Assembly: GCF_001976065.1 (NCBI RefSeq)
Contig: NZ_MNAH01000012.1
Coordinates: 124,001-188,000, forward strand
DNA length: 64,000 nt
From: Pseudomonas putida
GTDB lineage: Bacteria; Pseudomonadota; Gammaproteobacteria; Pseudomonadales; Pseudomonadaceae
Direction of reading: 5' to 3'
Part shown: positions 24,776 to 33,542 of the stretch, piece by piece
Numbering within the stretch: the first letter of the stretch is position 1
Layout: each line of letters opens with the position of its first letter
Position numbers and translations under genes: made by a program
Notes under the pieces: generated by a model
Seen by the model: only the letters and a program-made list of their open reading frames with translations
Database searches by the model: none
What the model was told of the DNA's origin: nothing

Positions 24776-25789
24776 TTACTGCGCCTGGTAGATCTGGTCG
24801 AATACGCCGCCGTCGTTGAAGAATTTCGGCTGCGCGGTTTTCCAGCCGCCGAAGTCTTTGTCGATGGTGACCAGGTCCAGTTTCGGGAACTGTTGGGCGT
24901 ATCTGGAAGCAACTTCCTTGTCACGTGGACGATAGAAGTTTTTCGCCGCGATTTCCTGGCCAGCTGGGCTATACAGGTGCTGGAGGTAGGCTTCGGCGAT
25001 CTGCTCATTGCCCTTTTTCGCGGCGTTCTTGTCGACCACGGCCACTGGCGGCTCGGCCAGGATAGACAGCGAAGGCACGACGATCTCGAACTTGTCGGCA
25101 CCGCCATCTTCTTTCAGCGCCAGGAACGCTTCATTTTCCCAGGCCAGCAACACATCACCCTGACCGTTGTTGACGAAGGTAATGGTCGAACCGCGTGCCC
25201 CGGTGTCCAGCACAGGCACGTGCTTGAACAGGGTTTGCACGTATTCCTTGGCCTTGGCTTCGTCACCGCCGTTGGCTTTGAGACCATAGGCCCAGGCAGC
25301 GAGGAAATTCCAACGTGCACCGCCGGAGGTTTTCGGGTTCGGCGTAATCACCGAAACGTCGTTCTTGACCAGATCGCCCCAGTCCTTGATGCCTTTAGGG
25401 TTGCCCTTGCGCACCAGGAACACGATGGTCGAGGTGTACGGCGTACTGGCTTCCGGCAGACGCTTCTGCCAGTCGGCCGGCAGGGTCTTGCCGAGCTTGG
25501 CGATTTCGTCGATGTCACCGGCCAGGGCCAGGGTCACTACGTCAGCGCGCAGGCCGTCGATCACCGCTCGGCCCTGCTTGCCGGAGCCACCATGGGACTG
25601 CTGGATTTTCACGCTGTCGCCGGCGTGGTCCTTCTGCCAGAACTTGATGAACTCGGCGTTGTAGTCCTGGTACAACTCGCGGGTCGGGTCGTACGACACG
25701 TTGAGCAGTTCGTAATCCTTGGCAACCGCGGAACCGGCAAACAGGGCACTGGCCAAGGCGGCCAAAGCGAAATGACGAATCGACGACAT
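24776..25789 (-). CDS. sbp: Sulfate-binding periplasmic protein Sbp
   Basis: A 337-residue periplasmic binding protein. The signal peptide of about 23 residues ends GSAVAKDYELLNVSYDPTRE, which is the standard start of mature Sbp. The sulfate-binding motif SHGGSGKQGRAVIDG is present (about 65-79). It delivers sulfate to CysT-CysW-CysA. It is the first transporter gene and sits just downstream of oscA. Confidence 0.96.
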   Translation of the reverse strand: MSSIRHFALAALASALFAGSAVAKDYELLNVSYDPTRELYQDYNAEFIKFWQKDHAGDSVKIQQSHGGSGKQGRAVIDGLRADVVTLALAGDIDEIAKLGKTLPADWQKRLPEASTPYTSTIVFLVRKGNPKGIKDWGDLVKNDVSVITPNPKTSGGARWNFLAAWAYGLKANGGDEAKAKEYVQTLFKHVPVLDTGARGSTITFVNNGQGDVLLAWENEAFLALKEDGGADKFEIVVPSLSILAEPPVAVVDKNAAKKGNEQIAEAYLQHLYSPAGQEIAAKNFYRPRDKEVASRYAQQFPKLDLVTIDKDFGGWKTAQPKFFNDGGVFDQIYQAQ

Positions 25790-25869
25790 GGTGAAAGCTC
25801 CTGGAATTCTAATTGTGTTGGCTGGTTCTTATGGATTTCTGGGATCGCGGTGTCGGTTCAAAGCTCGCT

Positions 25870-26052
25870 TCAGCCCGGTTTGTTGCCCGGCTGCTGCAAG
25901 CGGAATTTTTCCTTGCGTTCGATCTGGACCACCTGGGCGTTGTGCACGGTGATTTCCACTGCGCCAAAGCGCAGGTCGCGCAGGGCGCTCTGGATTTCGC
26001 GCAGGATGGTTGCTTCGTCCTGGCCGTCAACGCTACGTAGAGATGCGCTCAT
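25870..26052 (-). CDS. oscA: OscA small protein for organosulfur use (DUF2292/YezD type)
   Basis: A 60-residue protein with the DUF2292 pattern LRDLRFGAVEITVHNAQVVQIERKEK (about 24-49). Its position directly before sbp-cysTWA matches oscA of Pseudomonas corrugata, which is required for growth on organosulfur compounds and contributes to chromate resistance. Its biochemical role is unknown. It lies 80 bases upstream of sbp and is first in the operon. Confidence 0.85.
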   Translation of the reverse strand: MSASLRSVDGQDEATILREIQSALRDLRFGAVEITVHNAQVVQIERKEKFRLQQPGNKPG

Positions 26053-26134
26053 GGTGCTGTTCCTTCGACTGAGAGGTTGCCTGGCAGTGGCGGCACTGCT
26101 TGCGGCGTGAGACCAATAGTAGAGAGGCGCAGAT

Positions 26135-26159
26135 ATTCTTAAAAAGACTATTTAAGAAT
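26135..26159. promoter_or_regulatory. Inverted repeat upstream of oscA-sbp, candidate CysB-type operator
   Basis: ATTCTTAAA (26135-26143) and TTTAAGAAT (26151-26159) form a perfect 9-base inverted repeat with a 7-base spacer, inside an AT-rich segment 80-110 bases upstream of oscA. A CysB-like activator is expected here from operon content; the exact protein is inferred. Confidence 0.5.
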
Positions 26160-26205
26160 GTTTATATAACCAGAAGACTCAGATGACGCAGAGCGTCACT
26201 TGGTG

Positions 26206-26230
26206 CGTTCCCACGCGGAGTGTGGGAACG
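26206..26230. repeat. 25-base stem-loop element, copy 2
   Basis: CGTTCCCAC and its partner GTGGGAACG flank a short centre. This nearly matches the reverse complement of 8107-8131 (two differences). It abuts the stop codon of the GGDEF-EAL gene and may act as its transcription stop. Confidence 0.7.
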
Positions 26231-28159
26231 TCAGATGACGGGGGTTCGGGTCCAATCCAGCTCCGCTACCGGCACCGGCCGCCCGAACCAGTAGCCCTGC
26301 CCCAGATGAGTGCCGTGATCGAGCAGGAACGCCGCCTGTTCGACCTGCTCGATGCCCTCGGCTTGCACCTGCATGCCCATGCTCTGCGCCAGGGCGATGA
26401 TGACCCGCACAATGGCCGCGTCATCCTCGTCTCTCGGCAATCCGGCGACAAAGCCCTGGTCGATCTTGAGTTTCTGTACCGGTAAACGCTTGAGCCGCAA
26501 CAGCGACGAATAACCGGTGCCGAAATCATCGATGGCCAGTTGCACACCCAATTCACGAAGCCGGTGCATTTGCTCAAGCGCGACCTCGGGATCCTCCATC
26601 ACCGCGCTCTCGGTGACTTCCAGCTCCAGGCAGGCCGGGTCCAGGCCGGTTTCGCGCAGTATCTGCGCAACTTGTTGGTACAGCTCGCGGCCGGCGAACA
26701 GGCGCGACGATACATTCACCGCGACAAACGACAACACCACGCCCGCCTGTTGCCACTGGCACATCTGCTGACAGGCCTGGCGCATCACCCAGGCGTCGAT
26801 CCGGGCGATCAGCCCCGTCCGCTCGGCCACCGGGATGAATTGCGCGGGCGGTACCAGGCCACGCTGCGGATGCTCCCAGCGCACCAGCGCCTCGACGCCG
26901 ATCAGGCGACAAGTCTTGAGATCGTGGACAGGCTGGTAAAACACGCGCAGCTCGTCTTGCTCCAGGGCCCTGCGCAGATCAGAGGCGGTCTCGACCCGCT
27001 GCCGGGCATGGGCCGTCAACTCTTCGGTGTAAAGGGCATAGCCATCACGTCCGCCGCTCTTGGCCTTGAACAGCGCCGAATCGGCGTTGCGCAACAACTG
27101 CTCGGCACTCATGGCGTCGCTGGGGAAAAGACTGATACCGATGCTGGCGTTGATGAACAGCCGATGCCCGTGAATATCGAAGGGCTCCTTGAGGCCCTCA
27201 ATGATCCGCTGGGCCAGCGCCGCCGCCTGCATCAGTTGTGGACAACTTTCGGCCAGCACGGCGAACTCGTCGCCCCCGAGGCGCGCCAAGGTAATTCCGG
27301 GATCGAAAATGGCTCCCAAACGTTCGGCCACCGCCTTGAGCACTTGGTCACCCAGCGCGTGCCCGAAACTGTCGTTGATCATCACGAAGTGATCCAGATC
27401 GATGATCAGCAACGCGCAACCCCGCTTGTGCAGCTGCGCCGATGCCAGGGCCTGGGTGGCGCGGTCGGTGAACAGCAGGCGATTGGGCAGGCCGGTGAGC
27501 GGATCGTGATGCGCCAGGTGCCTCAACTCGTGTTCCGAGTCCTTGATAGCGCTGATATCAGAGAACACCGCCACAAAATGACTGCGATGCCCATGGTCGT
27601 CGTGAATGATGCGAATGGTCTGCCATTGCGGGTAGATTTCCCCGCTTTTGCGGCGGTTCCAGATTTCCCCGCTCCACTCGCCGACGCTGTTGAGGGTGGC
27701 GAACATCGCCTGATAGAAAGCCGGCGGATGATGACCTGACTTGAACAGACTGGGCTGACGCCCCAGCACTTCTTCACGCTGATAGCCGGTGATCGACATG
27801 AAGGCGCGGTTCACATGGACGATCAGCCCTTGGGCATCTGTGACCAGCACGCCTTCACGGGTGCAATCAAACACGGCCGCCGCCTGGCGCAGACGCTCAC
27901 GATCTTCTCTTCGTTCAGGCAATTTCTCGCCTACAGCCTGGCCACGTGACAAGCGGGCCCGGGCCATGAAGATCAAGCCGGCGCTCAACACCACCCAGGC
28001 ATAACCGTTGATCAGTTGCCAGTGTAAGCGCTCGGCCGAATCATCGAATAAACTGCTCAATAAAAAGCCACTCAGCTGCATCCAGACCACGGAAATCAAC
28101 AGGTAGAGCAGCGCTGCGCGTACGGCATCGCGATAGCTGGCAGACATAAGGCTGTCCAT
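26231..28159 (-). CDS. Membrane PAS-GGDEF-EAL cyclic-di-GMP enzyme
   Basis: A 642-residue protein. It has two membrane helices (about 12-33 and 50-67), a PAS domain (about 93-205), a GGDEF domain with intact GGDEF (295-299) and an EAL domain with EALVR (423-427), followed by conserved DFGTGYSSL. Both active-site signatures are intact, so it could make or degrade cyclic di-GMP; the RxxD inhibitory site is absent. I recall P. aeruginosa carrying a similar gene between the sbp region and desA. It is divergent from desA with 135 bases between. The start could also be the ATG four codons downstream. Confidence 0.9.
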   Translation of the reverse strand: MDSLMSASYRDAVRAALLYLLISVVWMQLSGFLLSSLFDDSAERLHWQLINGYAWVVLSAGLIFMARARLSRGQAVGEKLPERREDRERLRQAAAVFDCTREGVLVTDAQGLIVHVNRAFMSITGYQREEVLGRQPSLFKSGHHPPAFYQAMFATLNSVGEWSGEIWNRRKSGEIYPQWQTIRIIHDDHGHRSHFVAVFSDISAIKDSEHELRHLAHHDPLTGLPNRLLFTDRATQALASAQLHKRGCALLIIDLDHFVMINDSFGHALGDQVLKAVAERLGAIFDPGITLARLGGDEFAVLAESCPQLMQAAALAQRIIEGLKEPFDIHGHRLFINASIGISLFPSDAMSAEQLLRNADSALFKAKSGGRDGYALYTEELTAHARQRVETASDLRRALEQDELRVFYQPVHDLKTCRLIGVEALVRWEHPQRGLVPPAQFIPVAERTGLIARIDAWVMRQACQQMCQWQQAGVVLSFVAVNVSSRLFAGRELYQQVAQILRETGLDPACLELEVTESAVMEDPEVALEQMHRLRELGVQLAIDDFGTGYSSLLRLKRLPVQKLKIDQGFVAGLPRDEDDAAIVRVIIALAQSMGMQVQAEGIEQVEQAAFLLDHGTHLGQGYWFGRPVPVAELDWTRTPVI

Positions 28160-28294
28160 GTCCCTACGGAAAAGTCGGGATTATAGTTTAAAGACACATC
28201 CTGCCACTCTTATCTGAAAGGGCGACTGGTTTTATCTGTCCGCTTAGTGATAATGCATCGGCTGTTTTTTTCTTTTTCGAGGGCCCTATAGCCT

Positions 28295-29479
28295 ATGTGG
28301 TACCAAGGTTTTCTCGGCTTGTCGCCCTGGTCTCTGGTGGCAGTCACCCTGCTGATGACCCACGTCACGATCATCGGCGTCACGGTCTATCTGCACCGTT
28401 ACTCAGCCCATCGCTCACTTGAGCTGAATGCTGGCCTGAAACATTTCTTCCGCTTCTGGCTGTGGCTGACCACGGCGCAGAACACCCGCGAGTGGACTGC
28501 CATCCACCGCAAGCACCACGCCAAGTGCGAAACGGTCGACGACCCGCACAGCCCGGTGATCAAGGGTTTGTCCACCGTACTGCGCAAAGGCGCCGAGCTG
28601 TACCGCGCCGAAGCGGAAAACCCCGAGACCCTGCGCATCTACGGCAAGAACTGCCCGGATGACTGGATCGAACGCAACGTCTACACCCGTTTTCCACTGC
28701 TGGGCGTGGCGATCATGGGCGTTATCGACCTGCTGCTGTTCGGCACCATCGGCATCACCATCTGGGCCATCCAGATGATGTGGATCCCGGTGTGGGCTGC
28801 TGGCGTCGTCAATGGCCTGGGCCATGCCGTCGGCTACCGCAACTTCGAGTGCCGCGATGCGGCGACCAACCTGGTGCCGTGGGGCATCCTGATCGGTGGC
28901 GAAGAGCTGCATAACAACCATCACACCTACCCTAACTCGGCAAAGCTGTCGGTGAAGAAGTGGGAGTTCGACCTGGGCTGGGCCTGGATCCAGGTGTTCA
29001 GCTTCCTGCGCCTGGCCAAGGTCCAGCGGGTCGCGCCCATTGCCCACCGTGTCGAAGGCAAGGGCCACCTGGACATGGACACCGCCATGGCGATCCTCAA
29101 CAACCGCTTCCAGATCATGGCCCAGTACCGCAAGCTGGTGATCGGGCCGCTGGTCAAGCAAGAACTGGAAAAGGTCGATCACTCGGTCCGCCACCAGTTC
29201 CACCGTGCCAAGGGTTTGCTCTCGCGGGAAACCAGCCTGCTGGACGACAAGCACCACGTTCGCATCCAGAACATGCTCGAACACAGCCAGGCGCTGAAGG
29301 TCATCTACGAGAAACGCCTGGCCTTGCAGCAGATCTGGGTCAAGACCAGCTCAAATGGCCACGACATGCTCGCCGCCATCAAGGACTGGGTACACGAAGC
29401 GGAAGCCAGCGGGATTCAATCCCTGCGTGACTTCGCCGATCAGTTGAAAACCTATTCCCTGCGCCCAAGCGCCGCCTGA
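28295..29479 (+). CDS. desA: Delta-9 acyl-lipid fatty acid desaturase DesA
   Basis: A 394-residue integral-membrane desaturase with histidine boxes HRYSAH (34-39), HRKHH (71-75) and HNNHH (about 207-211) and four membrane segments. DesA inserts a delta-9 double bond into phospholipid acyl chains using oxygen and tunes membrane fluidity. Its long C-terminal soluble tail (about 260-394) is normal for this subfamily. Gene order with the PAS-GGDEF-EAL gene and a downstream diguanylate cyclase matches what I recall from other pseudomonads. Confidence 0.92.
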   Translation: MWYQGFLGLSPWSLVAVTLLMTHVTIIGVTVYLHRYSAHRSLELNAGLKHFFRFWLWLTTAQNTREWTAIHRKHHAKCETVDDPHSPVIKGLSTVLRKGAELYRAEAENPETLRIYGKNCPDDWIERNVYTRFPLLGVAIMGVIDLLLFGTIGITIWAIQMMWIPVWAAGVVNGLGHAVGYRNFECRDAATNLVPWGILIGGEELHNNHHTYPNSAKLSVKKWEFDLGWAWIQVFSFLRLAKVQRVAPIAHRVEGKGHLDMDTAMAILNNRFQIMAQYRKLVIGPLVKQELEKVDHSVRHQFHRAKGLLSRETSLLDDKHHVRIQNMLEHSQALKVIYEKRLALQQIWVKTSSNGHDMLAAIKDWVHEAEASGIQSLRDFADQLKTYSLRPSAA

Positions 29480-29626
29480 CACCGTTGATCGGTGCGCCCT
29501 TTCTTCAGGGCGCACCCTTCGGAACTTCGCTGCAAATCCCTTATCTCAAAGTCACTTCGCCATCCAGGCGGGCTTCGCCGTGGCCGCTTCGACCTTGAGC
29601 GGCGCACCCCTTTGAGATCTGTGCCG

Positions 29627-30613
29627 ATGGTCAATAATCAACAAGACTCATCACCCATGCAGTGGCCCGAGGCCGCGCAAACCCTGATGGCGCTGATGCA
29701 CGCCCAAGGCGAGGTGGCGCGCCTGAGCGAACGTGAACAGCTGTTCAGCACCTTGCTGGTGAGCGTCAACGCAGTGCTGTGGGCATTCAATTGGGAAACC
29801 CGCCAGGTGCTGTATGTCAGCCCCGCCTATGAACGGATTTTCGGCCGCAGTGCCGACCTGTTGTTGGCCGACTACAACCAATGGCGCGACAGCATTTACC
29901 CCGACGACCTTGAATACGCCGAGCACAGCCTGGCGGACGTGCTGGTCAAGGGTGCCGTCGAAGACCGCGAGTACCGGATCATTACCGCCGACGGTCAGTT
30001 GCGCTGGCTCAGCGACAAGTGTTTCATCAACCGCCAGGCCGAGCCTGGGCAGCCGGTGATCATTGTCGGCATCGCCGAAGACATCACCGACAAGAAGCAG
30101 TTGGAGACCGAACTGCAACGGCTGGCGACAACCGACGCCCTGACCCGCAGCAGCAACCGCCGGCATTTTTTCGAGGGTGCCGAGCAAGAATTCGAACAGG
30201 CGCGACAACAGGGCACGCCGCTCTCGTTTCTCATGCTGGACATCGATGACTTCAAGGTCATCAACGACACCTACGGCCATCAGGAAGGCGATAACGTGCT
30301 CCAGCGCATTGCCGACAGTGGCCGTGCGGCATTGCGGCGCGGCGATCTGTTCGGGCGCATTGGCGGCGAGGAATTCGCCGCTGTGTTCCCCGGCTGCACG
30401 CCAGAGATGGCCCTGCAAGTGGCTGAGCGCGTGCAACGGGAGATTCAGGGCTTGAGCTTCAACCATGACGGCCATACGTTCGGCATCACCGTCAGCCAGG
30501 GCCTGACCAGCCTTACGGCCGAGGATGCAAGTTTGGAAAGCCTGTTTGCCCGGGCGGATGCCGCGATGTACGAGGCCAAGCGCCAGGGCAAGAACCGGAT
30601 CATCAGCGCTTGA
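29627..30613 (+). CDS. PAS-GGDEF sensor diguanylate cyclase
   Basis: A 328-residue soluble protein. A PAS/PAC domain (about 40-158) is followed by a GGDEF domain with active-site GGEEF (246-250) and an inhibitory I-site RRGD (237-240), so it should synthesize cyclic di-GMP with product feedback. I chose the ATG at 29627, which begins just before the domain; upstream in-frame codons look noncoding. It follows desA by about 150 bases and may be transcribed from its own promoter. Confidence 0.88.
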   Translation: MVNNQQDSSPMQWPEAAQTLMALMHAQGEVARLSEREQLFSTLLVSVNAVLWAFNWETRQVLYVSPAYERIFGRSADLLLADYNQWRDSIYPDDLEYAEHSLADVLVKGAVEDREYRIITADGQLRWLSDKCFINRQAEPGQPVIIVGIAEDITDKKQLETELQRLATTDALTRSSNRRHFFEGAEQEFEQARQQGTPLSFLMLDIDDFKVINDTYGHQEGDNVLQRIADSGRAALRRGDLFGRIGGEEFAAVFPGCTPEMALQVAERVQREIQGLSFNHDGHTFGITVSQGLTSLTAEDASLESLFARADAAMYEAKRQGKNRIISA

Positions 30614-30626
30614 ACGGCACGCCCCT

Positions 30627-30709
30627 CTGTAGGAGCTGGCTTGCCAGCGAAAGCGGTGTACCTGACTCACCGAGTCGCCTGGATTCGCTGGCAGGCCAGC
30701 TCCTACAGA
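30627..30709. repeat. REPIN (GTAGGAGCTGGCTTGCCAGCGAA family)
   Basis: Two inverted arms between the convergent diguanylate cyclase and HDOD genes, with a centre of about 35 bases. Confidence 0.9.
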
Positions 30710-30723
30710 GGGCGTCGCAAGGC

Positions 30724-31938
30724 TTATTTCTTGCGCATCCGTACCAACTCCGGCAAGCCGATCTTCAGCAGCCGCGCCGTGCGGCTCTTGGCCAGGTCCT
30801 CAACACCCTCATGCTCGGTCAGGCGCGCCAGTTGTGCCGCCATGTTCATCACCAGGGCTTCTCGGGAGTAAACCCCGCCGCCGAGCTGGTAAGCGGCCGC
30901 AATCAGCTGCCGCAGCTCCAGCGGCAGACGCCAGCGGGTGCGCAACGCCGAACCGTAGGCGGCACTGAACTCCGCCAGCGCCTCGCCCACTTGCTCCTGA
31001 TCGTCCAGTTCGCCACCAGCCTGTTTCCATTCCTGCAAGCAACGCAACAACGCCAGGTCGCCCAGACGATGCAGCATGCCGGCGCAGTAGCAGCGCGCCT
31101 GATCCAGGTCCAGCAAGCGCGCCAGCGTTCGCGCGTACTCAGCGGTGTGTAGCGACAGATCCCAGTAACGCTCGGCATAGTCCGCCAGCTGCGGGTCGCT
31201 TAGCCGCGCACTGCGCTTGAGCGTCAGGCCCAGAATCAGGTTCATGCTTTGCCCGGTGCCCAATCGGTGCAGGGCCTGGGACAGGGTTTGCACGGCGGTA
31301 CCATGGTGCTGGGCGGCGCTGTTGGCGGCGGCGATCAGCACGGCGGTTACTTGTGGATCGGTGCGGATTTCGTCCTCAAGCACCGTCAAATCCAGGCCGT
31401 TGGGGTTGAGGCTGCGCTTGACCGCCACTTGCACGTCCGTCATCAGCGGCGCGCCTTCCGCCAGTTCACGACGACGCTCAAGGAATACCGGCAAGGTCAT
31501 GCCCGGCGCCAGCGCCGGTACCTCGCACAATACCTCTTCCCCGGCGTTCAGCAGCAAAACCTGCAAGCGCTGGGTCAGGCTCTCCATGTTCAGGGGTTTG
31601 GTCAGATACGCAGCGGGGGCCAGCGGCAAGGCCTCACGCACGCTCGCACTGTCGTTGCGGCTGCTCATCAGGATGAACGGCAACGGTGGATTGCGCTTGC
31701 GCTGACGCACACTGCGCAACACATTCAGGCCATTGACGCCAGGCAACTCCCAGTCGGCGATGACCAGGTCGTAGGGGTTGGACGCCAGCAACTCCATCGC
31801 CTGCTGGCCATCGGCGCACAAGTCCAGCCGCGCATCGCAGCGAACGTTCAACAACACTTCCTTGAGCAGATCGCGGGACCAGGGGTCGGCCTCGGCGATC
31901 AATACTCTCGGAATCGCGGGTAAAATGACGACTGTCAT
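30724..31938 (-). CDS. Response regulator with HDOD output domain
   Basis: A 404-residue protein. The N-terminal receiver (about 10-130) has a phosphoacceptor Asp in LVIADWELPG (about 62) and Lys in YLTKPL. A linker leads to an HDOD domain (about 165-370), an HD-GYP-like fold usually without metal-binding residues, found in signalling proteins linked to motility and biofilm control. The ATG follows GGGAGAG. No kinase is adjacent; it lies near two cyclic-di-GMP genes. It is followed by a REPIN. Confidence 0.88.
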   Translation of the reverse strand: MTVVILPAIPRVLIAEADPWSRDLLKEVLLNVRCDARLDLCADGQQAMELLASNPYDLVIADWELPGVNGLNVLRSVRQRKRNPPLPFILMSSRNDSASVREALPLAPAAYLTKPLNMESLTQRLQVLLLNAGEEVLCEVPALAPGMTLPVFLERRRELAEGAPLMTDVQVAVKRSLNPNGLDLTVLEDEIRTDPQVTAVLIAAANSAAQHHGTAVQTLSQALHRLGTGQSMNLILGLTLKRSARLSDPQLADYAERYWDLSLHTAEYARTLARLLDLDQARCYCAGMLHRLGDLALLRCLQEWKQAGGELDDQEQVGEALAEFSAAYGSALRTRWRLPLELRQLIAAAYQLGGGVYSREALVMNMAAQLARLTEHEGVEDLAKSRTARLLKIGLPELVRMRKK

Positions 31939-32026
31939 ACAGCTCTCCCTGGCAATGCGTAAACCTTAAGCCAAAGCCGGCTATCGGATACAGCGCTAAT
32001 ACGCGGGTTGTGTTTTTGAAGGCGAG

Positions 32027-32052
32027 AAAAAACCCGCCGAAGCGGGTTTTTT
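32027..32052. terminator. Bidirectional Rho-independent terminator
   Basis: AAAAAACCCGC and GCGGGTTTTTT form a perfect stem with a CGAA loop. It lies 24 bases after the gabT stop on the minus strand. Confidence 0.9.
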
Positions 32053-32075
32053 GTGAAGCAGGTCACACTTGGTGA

Positions 32076-33353
32076 TCAGAGCTCGGAGAAGCACTCTTCG
32101 ATGATCGCCAGGCCTTTGTCCAGTTGCTCGTCCGGCGAAGTCAGCGGTACCAGGACGCGCAGAACGTTGCCGTAGGTGCCGCAGGACAGCAGGATCAAAC
32201 CCTTATCGCGAGCCTTGGCCACAACGGACGCCACAGCTGCAGCGTTCGGCTTGTGGCTGTCACCGTTTTCGAACAGCTCGACTGCGATCATCGCGCCCAG
32301 GGCACGCACTTCACCGATCACCGGGTACTTGGCCTGAATGGCCTTCAGACCGGTTACCAGACGCTCGCCAACAGCCTTGCAGCGGTCCAGCAGGTGCTCT
32401 TCTTCGAATACTTCCATCACGGCCAGGGCCGCGGCGCAAGCGATCGGGCTACCGGCGTAAGTGCCGCCCAGGCCGCCTGGAGCGATGGCGTCCATGTACT
32501 CGGCCTTGCCGCACACACCAGCCAGCGGGAAGCCGCCAGCGATGGATTTGGCGAAGGTGGTCAGGTCGGCAGCAACGCCCATCTGTTCCATGGCGAAGAA
32601 GGTGCCGGTACGGCCAGCGCCGGTCTGTACTTCGTCAGCGATCAGCAGGATGCCGTGCTGGTCGCACAGGGCACGCAGACGCTTCATGAATTCTTTAGGC
32701 GCGACGTAGAAACCACCTTCGCCCTGAACCGGCTCGATGATGATTGCAGCGATATCACGCGGCTCGGCGTCGTTCTTGAAGATGCGCTCGATGGAAGCGA
32801 TCGAGTCGTCGATGCTCACACCGTGCAGTTCGTTCGGGTACAGCGCGCGGAAGATGCCGCCTGGCATCAGGCCCATGCCGGCCGAGTAAGGCACGACTTT
32901 ACCGGTCAGGCCCAGGGTCATCATGGTGCGACCGTGGTAAGCGCCGGTGAACGCGATCACACCAGCGCGGCCAGTGGCGGCACGGGCGATCTTGATCGAG
33001 TTTTCCACGGCTTCGGAGCCAGTGGTGACCAGCAAGGTTTTCTTGGCGAAATCACCAGGAACCTTGGCGTTGATTTTTTCGCACACTTCTACGTACGGCT
33101 CGTAAGCCAGCACCTGGAAGCAAGTGTGGGTCAGCTTGTTCAGCTGCTCGGTCACCGCCGCGATGACTTTCGGGTGTACGTGGCCGGTGTTCAGTACGGC
33201 GATACCGCCAGCGAAGTCGATGAACTCACGACCTTCAACGTCGGTCACGGTCGCGTTCTTCGCGGACTCGGCGAAAATCGGGTGAATCTGGCCAACACCA
33301 CGTGGAACTGCGTTGTTACGGCGGGCCATCAAATCAGCGTTAGTCTTGCTCAT
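32076..33353 (-). CDS. gabT: 4-aminobutyrate aminotransferase GabT
   Basis: A 425-residue class III PLP aminotransferase. It shows the GSEAVENSIKIARAATGR motif, the gamma-aminobutyrate-type YHGRTMMTLGLTG segment, DEVQTGAGRTG and the PLP lysine in TFAKSIAGGFPL. It transfers the amino group of GABA to 2-oxoglutarate, giving succinate semialdehyde and glutamate. GAGGA precedes the ATG at 33353. It lies downstream of gabD on the same strand, and a terminator follows, so gabD-gabT form the GABA degradation operon. Confidence 0.96.
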   Translation of the reverse strand: MSKTNADLMARRNNAVPRGVGQIHPIFAESAKNATVTDVEGREFIDFAGGIAVLNTGHVHPKVIAAVTEQLNKLTHTCFQVLAYEPYVEVCEKINAKVPGDFAKKTLLVTTGSEAVENSIKIARAATGRAGVIAFTGAYHGRTMMTLGLTGKVVPYSAGMGLMPGGIFRALYPNELHGVSIDDSIASIERIFKNDAEPRDIAAIIIEPVQGEGGFYVAPKEFMKRLRALCDQHGILLIADEVQTGAGRTGTFFAMEQMGVAADLTTFAKSIAGGFPLAGVCGKAEYMDAIAPGGLGGTYAGSPIACAAALAVMEVFEEEHLLDRCKAVGERLVTGLKAIQAKYPVIGEVRALGAMIAVELFENGDSHKPNAAAVASVVAKARDKGLILLSCGTYGNVLRVLVPLTSPDEQLDKGLAIIEECFSEL

Positions 33354-33483
33354 TACATTCCTCATTCGCCGCTCATCGGTCGGCGTGGTTCAAGGATTAA
33401 GCGGTGGGGAGGTAACTGAAGCAGCATGCGATGATCGACTGCCACAGCTTTCCCGACCACAGAGAAAATTCCGGTTTGAAGCC

Positions 33484-33517
33484 GCGCAAAGGGACAGCGC
33501 TCTCGTGCCCTTTGCGC
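33484..33517 (-). ncRNA. Strong hairpin between gabD and gabT, candidate gabT-motif RNA
   Basis: GCGCAAAGGG and CCCTTTGCGC form a 10-base perfect stem around a 14-base loop containing AGCGCT. It lies in the 189-base leader of gabT, 25 bases after the gabD stop. A gabT RNA motif is described in Pseudomonas; I cannot confirm its consensus from memory, so the link is tentative. Confidence 0.45.
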
Positions 33518-33542
33518 TTGAAGCAATGCCTTGCCGGGCTTG

